DNA of 64,000 nt from JAGDMJ01 sp963809695. Lineage in GTDB: Bacteria > Bacteroidota > Ignavibacteria > UBA10030 > UBA6906. Within the stretch, counting starts at the first letter, position 1. Each line of letters begins with the position of its first letter. The DNA lies in NCBI GenBank assembly GCA_963809695.1, contig CAWEKI010000009.1, positions 248,001 to 312,000 on the forward strand, given 5' to 3'. This document shows positions 19,324 through 28,756 of the stretch, piece after piece. The position numbers were made by a program, and so were the translations under genes. The notes below the pieces were generated by a model that saw only the letters and a list, made by a program, of their open reading frames with translations, did not search any database and was not told the origin of the DNA.

Positions 19324-20339
19324 CCGAATCGCGAACTGCAAGGGCATTTTCCCGAGCCCGGGTGACGGAGCCCTTGATCATTTCGATGGAAGATCTCATG
19401 CCCGGCGTGGAGAAGGGCGTGCGGGAGTGGCATCCCCAACTCGCCCGCTCCTTTGAACGGTACGCTTCTGTCAGGACACGCCGGCGGCGGGCAAAAAAGG
19501 ATCACGTGCGTGCGGAACCACACTGGCTTCTCCTGCCCCAGTGGCTTATGCGGCACCATAGGCAGAAAGACAAGGCCAGTAAGAAATTCCTTGCAGATAT
19601 CGTGCGTGGACAGTTTTGCGCATTCCTTGCGATTAAGCTGCAGGATGATCTGTTTGACGGGCATGTGTCGGACCGCTCACTCATCTATGCCGCGGATCAC
19701 TTGCTTCTTTCCGCGCGCACGTCATTCGCGCCCTACTTCCCGACACGGTCGGCGTTTTGGACATTCTTTGACTCATCGATCCGCCGCACTGTAAATGCAA
19801 TAATCGATTGGGACGATTGCCAGCTCCACGGGTTTGGTCCTGCTTCATCGGTAAAAGGGATGACGAGCGCAGGGTATGCAGTCTGCAACCTTGGGACATT
19901 TGCCGTATGTCTTCGCTTGAAGAAGCCCCGTCTGTACCGAGCCCTGCTACCCTGGACAGATGAACTCGCTTATGTGGGGCAACTCCTCGATGATCTCGAG
20001 GATATGCAGGAGGACTTTCTTCAGGGAAGGTTGAATTATGCTGCGCGGTTTCTGTTAGGGCGACCGACTAATAGCCGCACAGAGATCGCGCAGCAGCTTG
20101 CCACGGCCATCCTTTTCGATGGAAAACTGGGGGAATTCCTCAAGATGCTCGAGGGGCGTCTCTCTCGGGCGGCCGGGATCGCGCGCTCAATCGGGCTGCC
20201 TCCTCTCCTCGAGTTCATCCACGAATACCAAGGCATGCTGGGATCAATGGAGAAGAAGAATCATCAAAGGAGAGTCCGAGCGATCTTCGAACATGTTGAT
20301 TCAATCAGAGCCCATCATACGCGCGCTGACAGGTGCTGA
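19320..20339 (+). CDS. Class I isoprenoid-synthase-like protein
   Basis: About 339 residues if read from GTG 19320, which overlaps the upstream TGA (GTGA) and suggests translational coupling. Two Asp-rich motifs in helical context fit the class I terpene/prenyl synthase fold: DDLFD at residues 109-113 (AIKLQDDLFDGH) and DDLED at 224-228 (YVGQLLDDLEDMQED). In such enzymes these bind the Mg-diphosphate of an allylic substrate. The rest of the helical protein is not familiar. The basic N-terminus (RTRRRRAKK) is unusual. It could be a diverged polyprenyl synthase, a terpene cyclase or a prenyltransferase. The neighbouring RiPP-leader-like protein raises the possibility of a peptide substrate, which is inference only. 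Confidence 0.6.
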   Translation: MTESRTARAFSRARVTEPLIISMEDLMPGVEKGVREWHPQLARSFERYASVRTRRRRAKKDHVRAEPHWLLLPQWLMRHHRQKDKASKKFLADIVRGQFCAFLAIKLQDDLFDGHVSDRSLIYAADHLLLSARTSFAPYFPTRSAFWTFFDSSIRRTVNAIIDWDDCQLHGFGPASSVKGMTSAGYAVCNLGTFAVCLRLKKPRLYRALLPWTDELAYVGQLLDDLEDMQEDFLQGRLNYAARFLLGRPTNSRTEIAQQLATAILFDGKLGEFLKMLEGRLSRAAGIARSIGLPPLLEFIHEYQGMLGSMEKKNHQRRVRAIFEHVDSIRAHHTRADRC

Positions 20340-20544
20340 CTAATGGCGTGTCCGGACGACACGATGGCGGAAGAATTAAAGAAGATTCTCATCCTGTGAT
20401 GATTCTCTTCAGGGACTGTCCATCGCTTGGATCCCCCGTCACTTCGAGCGAGCTCAGGGTCCCGAAGAGAGTTCCTTATGTCTTTGCTTCTGGAAAATCA
20501 TCCTTCATCTTACTATATTCAGCAATCCAAATATCGAGCGTGAG

Positions 20545-21960
20545 ATGAAAAAGCTCCTCCCTGCTGCCCTGATACTAATGCTCTTCATCGTGGGTTACGG
20601 CATTGCGCTCCTGGTCTTCGTGGATCCGGACATCAGCATGGTGCTGGATCGCGGCTATCTTCAAACCGACCGCCTCCGCTTCGCCAAAGATTTTCTCTGG
20701 GGCGCCGCCACATCTGCCTACCAGGTGGAAGGAAATTGCACGAACTGCAATTGGTCAGAATTCGAGAAAGCGATTGACCCGCAAGGGCGGCCGCATATTG
20801 CACGGGGCCAGAGGTGTGGCATTGCAGATGACCAATGGAACCGGTATAAAGGGGATATTCAGTTGCTCAAGGAAATGCACCTGAACGCCTACCGGTTCTC
20901 TATCGAGTGGAGCAAAATAGAACCTGAAGAGGGAGTTTTTGTCGATTCGGTCCTGGATCACTATGAACGGGTTGTGGACGAGCTCCGTGCGAATGGCATC
21001 GAACCTTTTATTACCCTTCATCATTTCACGAACCCGCTCTGGTTCGAGCGGAAAGGCGGATTCGAGCGCGATGACTCTCCCGCGATCCTTGCCCGGTTCG
21101 CCACGAAAGTGGCCAGGCGGCTCGGGCCCAAAGTCCGCTTCTGGTCAACAATCAACGAGCCGAATGTCTATGCAGTTGAGGGTTACTATATGGGCAACTT
21201 CCCTCCGGCACAGCACGACCCGGCAAAAGCCATCCACGTTTTTCGAAACATGCTGCGGGCGCACACGGCGTGTTACCAGGCAATCAAGCAAATTCGTCCC
21301 GAAGCGCATGTGGGCCTTGCCACCAGTGTTTTCATCTTCGATCCGCCCCAGCGCTGGAACCTTCTGGACGTGATGCTTGCACACTACCTCACGAAAGCCT
21401 TCTCCATCTCGGTAATCGACTACCTCAATACCGGCGTCTTTGATTTCTCACTCCCCGGCGTGGGGAGTGACCACTTCGAAACCGGCGTGTCCGAAGGATT
21501 CGACTTTGTCGGTCTGAACTACTATACCCGCTTTCAATACCACTTGCAGCCATTCAGTAGCGAAAAAATGCTTCCTGTCCAGTCCCTTCCGCGCGAGAAT
21601 CTTACCGACAATGGATGGGAAATTTACAAGGAAGGGCTGTACAGGGCGCTCCATATGATATCATCACGAACCGCGAAGCCGATCTACATTACTGAAAACG
21701 GCATCGCTGACGACAGCGATCAGAAACGCGCCAGCTTCATTGAGGATCACGTGTTGACCGCGAATCGGGGCATATTTGACGGAATGAACGTGAAAGGATA
21801 TTTCTACTGGTCGCTCATGGACAATTTTGAGTGGACTGACGGTTTCGACGTGCGGTTCGGGCTCTATGCCGTGGATTATGAGACGCAGAAGCGGACCGTG
21901 CGGCAGGGAAGCTTGAAATACAAAGAGATCATCATGACGTGGGCCAGGCGACTTCAATGA
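20545..21960 (+). CDS. Family 1 glycoside hydrolase (beta-glucosidase-like), membrane-anchored
   Basis: A 471-residue retaining GH1 enzyme. The N-terminus is a transmembrane anchor (LLPAALILMLFIVGYGIALLVF), rare for GH1, which is usually cytoplasmic. The barrel begins at FLWGAATSAYQVEGN. The acid/base is Glu205 in TINEPN and the nucleophile Glu384 in YITENG, both present. The aglycone-side motif NFEWTDGF near the end is also typical. The next gene starts inside its stop (ATGA at 21957). Substrate specificity is open; an anchored, exported beta-glycosidase or a glycolipid-acting enzyme are both possible. Confidence 0.92.
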   Translation: MKKLLPAALILMLFIVGYGIALLVFVDPDISMVLDRGYLQTDRLRFAKDFLWGAATSAYQVEGNCTNCNWSEFEKAIDPQGRPHIARGQRCGIADDQWNRYKGDIQLLKEMHLNAYRFSIEWSKIEPEEGVFVDSVLDHYERVVDELRANGIEPFITLHHFTNPLWFERKGGFERDDSPAILARFATKVARRLGPKVRFWSTINEPNVYAVEGYYMGNFPPAQHDPAKAIHVFRNMLRAHTACYQAIKQIRPEAHVGLATSVFIFDPPQRWNLLDVMLAHYLTKAFSISVIDYLNTGVFDFSLPGVGSDHFETGVSEGFDFVGLNYYTRFQYHLQPFSSEKMLPVQSLPRENLTDNGWEIYKEGLYRALHMISSRTAKPIYITENGIADDSDQKRASFIEDHVLTANRGIFDGMNVKGYFYWSLMDNFEWTDGFDVRFGLYAVDYETQKRTVRQGSLKYKEIIMTWARRLQ

Positions 21961-22538
21961 GTGATCGCGAAATCAATCGAGGGATTCGAATGGATGACAA
22001 TGAGCGAGATCTCTCAGTCTCCCTGGCTTCCGCGAACTTGAGAAGCATCGTCTTTGCGGTCCCTCCGGTTGTATTGGTCCTGGCATTCTACATTTTGTTC
22101 TGGGGACGCCCTCACTTTGTGGTTGACCGGGGTTGGCTTTTTTCTCTGATTGGCCTTTTTCTGCTGGGAATCATCGCACATGAAGCTATCCACGGAGTGG
22201 TCTGGGCGCTCTGGGGAACCAGGTCATTTTCGACGATCAAATTCGGGATGAACCTGCGAGCCCTGGCACCGTACGCCCATGCCACGGTTCCGATGAAAGC
22301 GGGAGCCTACCGCCTGGGAGCGGTAAGCCCGGCCTTCGTCCTTGGTGTGATCCCCTCACTGTTGGGGATCATCACCGGGAACTTGCTTGCCACGGTGTTC
22401 GGCATCATTTTCCTCGCGGCGGCTGCGGGAGATTTTCTCATCCTGTGGCTCATCCGCGACGTCCCCTCCGACGCCCTCGTGAAAGACCATCCGACCCGCG
22501 CGGGGTGCGTCGTGCTAAATTTTCCATATGGATCATGA
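21957..22538 (+). CDS. DUF3267-like integral membrane zincin
   Basis: A 193-residue membrane protein read from ATG 21957, coupled to the GH1 stop by a 4-nt overlap. Several transmembrane segments are visible (IVFAVPPVVLVLAFYILFW; LFSLIGLFLLGIIAHE; FVLGVIPSLLGIITGNLLA; VFGIIFLAAAAGDFLILW). HEAIHG at the end of the second helix matches the HExxH of DUF3267 putative zinc peptidases. SPAFVLGVIP and AAGDF fit the later conserved turns. Co-translation with GH1 suggests a joint role in the cell envelope, but none can be named. Confidence 0.75.
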   Translation: MSDREINRGIRMDDNERDLSVSLASANLRSIVFAVPPVVLVLAFYILFWGRPHFVVDRGWLFSLIGLFLLGIIAHEAIHGVVWALWGTRSFSTIKFGMNLRALAPYAHATVPMKAGAYRLGAVSPAFVLGVIPSLLGIITGNLLATVFGIIFLAAAAGDFLILWLIRDVPSDALVKDHPTRAGCVVLNFPYGS

Positions 22539-22542
22539 ATGG

Positions 22543-23769
22543 TTATTGAGCTGCCCCCAAGAGTTTGCGAATCGCCTCCATTGCGCCTTTGTTATCCCGA
22601 ATCCCGCTCCAGTTGTAGATGCAGACGTATCGGCACTTCGGAATCGTCAACGTGCGGGCGAGCGCTGCGTGCCAGTCGTTCGCGCTGCTATCTCCCATCA
22701 GCATCCACTCCACGGCAGCCCAGTACGGTGCGTCGCTCTTCGCCAAAACTCTCTGTATGCCTTTATCCTTCGCGGCATCCCCCGCATGCCTGTAAAAGCT
22801 CCACCCGGGACAGGTGTACCTGTTCAACGCAGCATCGTAAAGAAGCTCCTCTTCCTTCCACCCTCCGACGTGCGTGAATAACTTCTCCCGTGGGACACCG
22901 AGCTCCGAAGCGAGGCCGCAGAGATCCTCGAGATGCCGGGTAACAATCCGGGCAAGGTCCGCTTCCTTCAACACGCCCGAAGTTGCCAATCCCGCTGTCG
23001 TGACCGCTGCATAGCCAATTGCCACGACTCCCCTGTCCGGCACAAGCTCTCCTTTGAGCTCGACCTGAAGATCGCTCGCCTCGGGTTGATCCAGGAGCGC
23101 ATTGCCATTCGGAAGATAAAATGAGTTCACGCCAATCGCGCTCTCCCAACCCAACTTGATGCCAATCAGGAGATGCTTTTTTTGTGCCGGCAGACCTTTC
23201 CACCACTCGAGCACAAGCGGGACGAACACTCGCATCTCCTCGTGACAGGCTGCCCGGTACCGTGCGCTCATGAAATTCGGAGGGGGAAGGACGCGTATTT
23301 GTCTCCCCCAATTGCGCCATGCGATCTTCATCGCATATTCGGGGCCCCACCCGTACCATTCAACATTGTCCCGGTTGGTACTGTCGTACCCTGGCCGGTT
23401 TGGATCCCACCAGTTCCAAAGATCCGGACGAGCCTCCCACCACTGTTCGCCATCAAGCTGCACTATTACCGGGACGCTGTACTCGGCCGACAGTGAGAGG
23501 AACGCAGCCAGATCCTTCCTGGTTTGTCCGCGAGACTGGTTGAGGTAAGAGAAGATGGCGCCAATTCCTACACCGATGTGCTCGGAGGACCTGCCTTTTG
23601 TCGCCCGCAGGACTTGTTCGAAAATCGGGCGATACGATTCGCCAGGTATGATATTGAGAACGACATACTGGTCCTCTGATCGGGCATCGCTTGGCACGAT
23701 CAATGCAAAAACCGGACAGAGAAGGGCTATCATGAGCAGGCTTCGAGACAAACGGCCGGTTGCGGGCAT
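22543..23769 (-). CDS. Secreted protein, probable glycoside-hydrolase-like TIM barrel
   Basis: A 408-residue protein with signal peptide (SLLMIALLCPVFALIVPSDARS) and a GGGAG ribosome site 7 nt before ATG 23769. Motifs such as VPVIVQLDGEQWWEARPDLWNWWDP, APYWAAVEWMLMG and RYVCIYNWSG resemble barrel strands of glycosidases with conserved Trp and acidic residues at strand ends (QLDGEQW, KLGWESA). I cannot assign a family or catalytic pair with confidence. It converges on the DUF3267-like gene with only 4 nt between stops, and has a Bacteroidota-type promoter upstream. Confidence 0.7.
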   Translation of the reverse strand: MPATGRLSRSLLMIALLCPVFALIVPSDARSEDQYVVLNIIPGESYRPIFEQVLRATKGRSSEHIGVGIGAIFSYLNQSRGQTRKDLAAFLSLSAEYSVPVIVQLDGEQWWEARPDLWNWWDPNRPGYDSTNRDNVEWYGWGPEYAMKIAWRNWGRQIRVLPPPNFMSARYRAACHEEMRVFVPLVLEWWKGLPAQKKHLLIGIKLGWESAIGVNSFYLPNGNALLDQPEASDLQVELKGELVPDRGVVAIGYAAVTTAGLATSGVLKEADLARIVTRHLEDLCGLASELGVPREKLFTHVGGWKEEELLYDAALNRYTCPGWSFYRHAGDAAKDKGIQRVLAKSDAPYWAAVEWMLMGDSSANDWHAALARTLTIPKCRYVCIYNWSGIRDNKGAMEAIRKLLGAAQ

Positions 23770-23791
23770 GCTTGTTCTCCCACATGTCGAT

Positions 23792-23823
23792 CAAGAATAC
23801 AAAACCTTTGCTCCAAAGGCAAA
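23792..23823 (-). promoter_or_regulatory. Bacteroidota-type promoter for the secreted TIM-barrel-like gene
   Basis: On the minus strand, TTTG (23820-23823), 20 nt, then TATTCTTG (23792-23799). This matches the Bacteroidota housekeeping pattern TTTG-N17-21-TAnnTTTG with one mismatch, about 22 nt before the ATG at 23769. Confidence 0.5.
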
Positions 23824-23847
23824 ACCGTATTGACTTTTGCAGGAGTG

Positions 23848-25029
23848 ATGGATACAATGTTCCTACCACTTCTACACAAGTCGATGATGATGAACCGCCG
23901 CCAGGTATTGACCGCAGGCGCGGCAGCACTTGCGGGATTGAGCGTGCTGCGAGGCCGGGCGGCAGACAACACGAGCAACCGAACAGGCCGGAGCAGGATC
24001 CCCCTCGTACACATCACCGACCTGTACCACCCCCCGCAGGATCCTGATGACCACTTCGACCTGGCAACGATCGCTGCACTTGAAGAATATGATCTCAAGG
24101 GGGTTATCCTCGACGCCACCGGGCGGTTCCTGAATCCTTCTCCGGACTCGCGCGACATTCGACGTGATCCCGGTTTCATTCCTGTTGTACAGATGGGCTA
24201 CTTGCTGGGGCGAGATATTCCGGTAGCGGTCGGCCCGGGGGAACCTCTAAGGACCTCTCAGGATACGATCGCTGACAGGCCGTTCCAAGAGCAGGCGGGT
24301 GTGAACCTCTTGCTTGACATTCTGGGAAGGTCTACCTCGAAAGTCATTGTTTCAGTCGTCGGATCATGCAGGGTCCTTACAGCAGCATACAGTCGGAACC
24401 CTGATCTACTTCACTCCAGCATCCGGTCAATTCTGCTCAACGCCGGGGCTTTGGGAGGTTCGAAGAAAGAATGGAACGTCGGCCTGGATCCCGAGGCATA
24501 TAAAGGTCTCTGGCATTCGGGCCTTCCCATACATTGGTACCCCTGTGCCACCGAGCGGGGCGCGTTCGATCCGGACAACGAACGGGGAACGTATTGGAAG
24601 GCAACTCATGCGGTGCTGCTTCGCAATCTCTCTTCCTCCCTACAGGCATGGTTCGCATATGCTCTGACCGGGAGCAGCCGCGGTGATATCATCAGGGTTC
24701 TTTCAGAAATGCCTTCTCCGCCAATCTGGGATGGTCTTTTGACGCAGGAGCGCAACCTTTGGGCAACTGCCTCCCTTGTAATGGGTGCAGGCCGGGTTCT
24801 GGCAAGGCCAGCTGAGGGATGGAGGTTCATTCCGGCCGGCACGGCAGGAAAGGAAGAGGTGTGGCCCTGGCGGCTTGACCGCATCGATGCAACAGTGAAT
24901 GAGCGGGCCGAGGTGCAGTGGCGCGGAGTTGAGGAGAAAGGAAATGCATTGCTCTTCGGCAGAGAAAGAAGAACCGGATTCGGCACGGCAATGGCGGAAG
25001 CGCTCGGCGCGTTACTGCGATCGATCTAG
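23848..25029 (+). CDS. Exported nucleoside-hydrolase-like protein
   Basis: About 393 residues from ATG 23848; starts at 23857 or 23884-23890 are also possible. AGGAG lies just before 23848, so spacing favours a slightly later Met. A Tat-like signal is present: NRRQVLTAGAAALAGLSVL. The nucleoside hydrolase calcium motif appears as DPDDHFDLATIAAL after IPLVHITD. A second conserved stretch (GVILDATG, VVSVVGSCRVLTAA) fits the IUNH Rossmann-like core. The family cleaves N-ribosides; whether this diverged exported member does so is unproven. It converges on the polyamine operon. Confidence 0.7.
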   Translation: MDTMFLPLLHKSMMMNRRQVLTAGAAALAGLSVLRGRAADNTSNRTGRSRIPLVHITDLYHPPQDPDDHFDLATIAALEEYDLKGVILDATGRFLNPSPDSRDIRRDPGFIPVVQMGYLLGRDIPVAVGPGEPLRTSQDTIADRPFQEQAGVNLLLDILGRSTSKVIVSVVGSCRVLTAAYSRNPDLLHSSIRSILLNAGALGGSKKEWNVGLDPEAYKGLWHSGLPIHWYPCATERGAFDPDNERGTYWKATHAVLLRNLSSSLQAWFAYALTGSSRGDIIRVLSEMPSPPIWDGLLTQERNLWATASLVMGAGRVLARPAEGWRFIPAGTAGKEEVWPWRLDRIDATVNERAEVQWRGVEEKGNALLFGRERRTGFGTAMAEALGALLRSI

Positions 25030-25075
25030 TGTCCCACCAACTATCATTTCCTATAAACGACGGGGCACAGTGCTC

Positions 25076-25125
25076 GCTCCAACTTGAACTCTGTCCGAGA
25101 ATTCGCTGCAATTGAAAGTTGGAGC
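25076..25125. terminator. Inverted repeat between convergent genes
   Basis: GCTCCAACTT (25076-25085) and AAGTTGGAGC (25116-25125) are exact complements with a 30-nt spacer. They lie between the convergent ends at 25029 and 25221. A bidirectional terminator is plausible, though the loop is long and no U-run follows. Confidence 0.35.
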
Positions 25126-25220
25126 GGCACTAGTCATCCGTGATGAATGCTCTGAATCACCGGGCCAATGCAGCACGACGCAAAGCCTCGAGCCCATCCT
25201 GATGACGAGGCAAATGGTAA

Positions 25221-26443
25221 TCAAGTCGCCGATGCGGGCGCAGGGCGTTCCAGTTCGGCGGGATGTGGATGGAAATTCTTGTGCAGGATCTTCGCCCCAT
25301 CGAACCCGTTGAACTTGGTCGAAGAAGCGGTGCTGTACGCTCCGATATTCTCTGTGATGAGATAGTCCCCTACCTCCAGATTCCACGGAAGTTCCACGGA
25401 AAGCGAAATCTTGTCGAAACTGTCGCACGTCGGACCGACCACCGCGCAGATCTCGATTCTCCTTCTTTGAATGCGTGGAAGTTCGGGATCCAGTGGTCGT
25501 ACACGACGCCGGAAAACGTGTGGTACACGCCATCGTTGATGTGGTAGAACACCTTGCCGTCCCGCCGGGCCTTGCCGATGATCTCCGATACAAGCGTTGC
25601 AGCCGTAGCCACCATGAAGCGCCCCGGCTCGGCGAGGATCTCGATATCCTGCGGGAAGAGCCGCGTGAACTCTGAATTCAAGATCGTAGCAAGCTTTTCA
25701 AATTGCGGAACACCAGGTTCATACGGGACCGGGAACCCGCCGCCGATATCGACGAGGTTCAGGGGGAAACCTCTTCTGCGCGCATCGTTGAGAATTGTCG
25801 CGGCGATATCGAGCGCCACCGTGTAGTTGTCGAAGTTCGTGCACTGGCTTCCGACGTGGAAACTGACCCCTTCGACCTTCAGCCCCATGTCAAACGCCTG
25901 CTGGATCAGCAGCTGGGCATCCCCCGGCTCCGCCCCGAACTTCGAGGCCATCTCGACCTGCGAGCCGGTATCCGGGACTTTCAGCCGCAATACCAGCCCG
26001 GCCGTCTCGCAATGATGTTTGAGCTTGACCAGCTCGGCATTGTTGTCGAAGGTCACCAGCGGCTTGTACTGTTTGATCTTCGCCAGTGTGGTCTGGTCCT
26101 TGATGGTATTGGAGAAAATGATCTTGTCCCAGATGTAGTGCTTCTTCTCCTTCCGCTCAAAATGCCTGATGTACTGATACACCTGCATGAACTCGTTGTA
26201 CGAGGCCACGTCGAAACTGCATCCCTCCTCGAACAGCGTCTCGATGATCTGCTGCTGGGAGTTAGCCTTCACAGCATAGTAGCATTGCACACGCGGCAGG
26301 TGCTCCTTGAATGTCCGGTAATTCTGCCGCAGTATGTCGTGGTCAACGATGAACAACGGGGAGCCGTGCTGCTGCACGAGGCGGAGGAGCTCTTCGTTTT
26401 TGTCCAAGGTTATTCTCCTGAAATCCAGAAATCTTGTCCTCAC
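25221..26443 (-). CDS. PLP-dependent ornithine/lysine decarboxylase, fold type III (one frameshift)
   Basis: A polyamine-forming alanine-racemase-fold decarboxylase of about 407 residues. The PLP lysine is in CYYAVKANS, the glycine-rich phosphate loop in VDIGGGFPVPY and a PLP-contact region in EILAEPGRFMV. The C-terminal catalytic motif GPTCDSFD and LPWNLEVGDYLI lie in another frame. The break is near 25460, where an A appears to be missing from an AAA run, giving HAFK-RRRIEICAVVGPT when restored. The start is either GTG 26443, overlapping the DHS homologue's TGA as GTGA, or TTG 26407, which has AGGAG 7 nt upstream. It is third in a polyamine operon. Ornithine is the likeliest substrate; lysine or a carboxy-polyamine cannot be excluded. 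Confidence 0.85.
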
Positions 26444-27626
26444 AGCGGAAGTTTCTTCATGAGGCCCGAAAGTTCTTCAACTTCTTTGTTGTTTTCCAGA
26501 TACGACTCGATCAGTTTCTTCCGCAGTTCTTCCCCGCGGTCTATACAGACGCTTCAGCTTCTTCGGTTTTGTCGTCTGCAGGACATACGCTACGAGCATC
26601 GGGAATGCCACCGTCACATCGACGTAGGCCGTCACGGTCTCTTCGAGCTTCGTCGGATCGATCTTCCCCCAGCTCACCGCTTCGCTCGGCGGTGCGCCTG
26701 AAAGTCCGCCGGTGTCCGGACGTGCATCCGTGATATTGATGTCATAATCCTGGCCTGCCTCCGGGATCATCAGCACTTCCTGGATCTGCGGCTCGGTCTG
26801 CAGGAGGAAGTTCTTCGGGCTGCCTCCGCCGATGAGAAGAACGCCTGTCTTTCCCTTTCTCATATTTCTTGGCGTTGAGGATAATCGCCGTCGAATCGTT
26901 GACATCGATGCTCGGATTGATCTTGAGCTTGAAGTACTCCTTGAGTCCCTTCGTTTCGGCCAGCAGCTCCAATCCCGCCACGTTCATGCCGATGGTGGAA
27001 TCGCCGGGAGAGGACGTGAAAACCGGAATGCCATTGCGGTATGCCGCCGCCAGCACGCTCACTTCGCCGATCTTGTTCTTCTTTTCGAAATCGTTCAGGA
27101 TCTTGCCGAGGAGATGGTAATACTCCCTCGTCCCCATTTCCTTCTGGAACTCGGGGCGCAGCATGATCTTCCGCAGGACGCGGTCGGTCGCCATCAGGAC
27201 GTCCTGATAGTCGAACAGGATATCATAGATCCTGGTCACTCCCTTGTCGCGGAGATCTGCATCGTCCACATTGTGGCTCCCGCGGAAGAGAGGCATATTC
27301 AGCGCAAAGTGCATGTCGTGGTACATGTTGGCGCCCGTTGCGACCAACCAGTCCACGAACCCGTGATTCATGAGGGGAATGATCGTGGAGGGTCCGAGGC
27401 CGGCCGGCGTCAACGCGCCCGCGATGCTCAGTCCGATCGTGACGTCCTGCTTCGAGTATTTGTCCCGCATCAACTGGCAGGCAGCCCGGAGCCTTCCGCC
27501 ATTGTACGCATCCATGTTGTTGATAACGTCGGCGACAGTGGACTTCTTCGAGGTCGGTGTTGGGAGCACTCTCTTCCCCGACAGATAGCTGTTCTTGTCC
27601 GAGTGATGCTTCATCGAGTGGTTCAT
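26440..27626 (-). CDS. Deoxyhypusine synthase homologue, probable homospermidine/polyamine synthase (two frameshifts)
   Basis: About 395 residues, starting at ATG 27626, which overlaps the agmatinase TGA and has GAAGGA upstream. The NAD-binding DHS core is clear (VTIGLSIAGALTPAGLGP, GVLLIGGGSPKNF), and the DHS catalytic lysine motif EAVSWGK is present. One break near 26880 is an extra A in GGGAAAGAC; a second near 26530 lacks one G, after which the protein ends EELSGLMKKLPL at 26440. Bacteria lack eIF5A, so this is unlikely to make deoxyhypusine. Bacterial homologues near polyamine genes have been reported to make homospermidine or related polyamines, which fits here. Confidence 0.83.
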
Positions 27627-28540
27627 CTGTTTTCCTTCTGTGTGTTGAAAGCGTAGTTCATCAATTTGTAGGTAAGTTTTGCGGCAGTGTAATCGGGGTG
27701 CTGCACGGTCTTGTTCGGGGCAAACTCCACAACATCGAATCCCACGATGCTCTTTTGCTCGCCTATCAGGCGCAGGACCTTCATGGTTTCCGCCCAGAAC
27801 AGCCCGTTGGGTTCCGGCGTTCCGGTGCTGGGCATGATGGAAGGATCCAGTCCATCGACATCGAACGTCACATAGACCTGTCGCGTAAGTTTCGATAGGA
27901 TCAATGGGATCCACCCTGCCATTTCCCGGATCTGATGGGCATACAATGTGGTGATCGCGCTCGTGCGAATAAATTCTGCCTCTTCCGGAGAAAGAGCGCG
28001 AATGCCCACCTGGACCACTCGTGCGGGATCCATGAACTCGCACACCCGTGCCATAACAGAGGCATGACTGAACTTCGAACCCTCGTAGCTCTCCCTGAGG
28101 TCCGCGTGAGCATCAAAGTGCACCACCGAGAGATCGGGATATTTCTCGAGGTAGGCCTTTATAGGAGCCTGAGAGATGGTGTGTTCTCCGCCAAGAACCA
28201 CGACGAATTTGCCATCAGCAAGGAGCTTCTTCACCGCCTCGTAGATCTTCGCCATTGCTTTCTCTCCCGTGCTCTTGCCGAGATTGACGGGGGGAAGAGT
28301 TGCGAGGCCGACGTTCTTGCAGAGCTCTGTCCCGAGCTCTTCATCGTAGAATTCCACATAGCGCGAGGCATCCAGGATAGCGCGAGGACCCCGCCCGGTT
28401 CCTCCGCCGTAGCTCACCGTGTGCTCATACGGCACGGGTAGGACGACGATTTGCGACGAGGCGTACGACGAAATCTGGCCCTCGATGCCGAGGAAATTCT
28501 GTTTTTTGCCAAGAACAACACGTCCAGGCTGAGCTTTCAT
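27623..28540 (-). CDS. speB: Agmatinase
   Basis: A 305-residue manganese ureohydrolase that converts agmatine to putrescine and urea. Metal-binding motifs are all present: GGEHTIS, HFDAHADLRESYEG with SHAS, and TFDVDGLDPSIMPSTGTPEP. ATG 28540 (MKAQPGRVV) is chosen over an upstream start because the leading residues have no family match; no good Shine-Dalgarno is visible. It heads the operon agmatinase, DHS homologue, decarboxylase with 4-nt overlaps. No arginine decarboxylase is in the window, so agmatine must come from elsewhere. Confidence 0.9.
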   Translation of the reverse strand: MKAQPGRVVLGKKQNFLGIEGQISSYASSQIVVLPVPYEHTVSYGGGTGRGPRAILDASRYVEFYDEELGTELCKNVGLATLPPVNLGKSTGEKAMAKIYEAVKKLLADGKFVVVLGGEHTISQAPIKAYLEKYPDLSVVHFDAHADLRESYEGSKFSHASVMARVCEFMDPARVVQVGIRALSPEEAEFIRTSAITTLYAHQIREMAGWIPLILSKLTRQVYVTFDVDGLDPSIMPSTGTPEPNGLFWAETMKVLRLIGEQKSIVGFDVVEFAPNKTVQHPDYTAAKLTYKLMNYAFNTQKENR

Positions 28541-28695
28541 ACCGGGCACCGGGGATGATGAGAGAATGAAAATGCGACACAAATCTAGGGGAGAAAAAGG
28601 TCATACGCAAGAGGAAAAGACCGATTGAGCACACGCCACTCCTGGCGGAGCTCAAAGTCCAGACGAGATCCGCGTTCTAACCGCCAATCACTTGG

Positions 28696-28726
28696 TTGAT
28701 TCTTGCCTCGCCCTTTGATACATTGG
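28696..28726 (+). promoter_or_regulatory. Bacteroidota-type promoter for the DUF4153 gene
   Basis: TTG (28696-28698), 20 nt, then TACATTGG (28719-28726), one mismatch from TAnnTTTG, about 30 nt upstream of ATG 28757. Confidence 0.45.
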
Positions 28727-28756
28727 GCTCACAATCCTCACACACGGGAGCCACCC

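Noticed and set aside
25703..26701. 332-codon plus-strand open frame
   Set aside because: It is antisense to the decarboxylase and DHS homologue; apparent length comes from codon bias.
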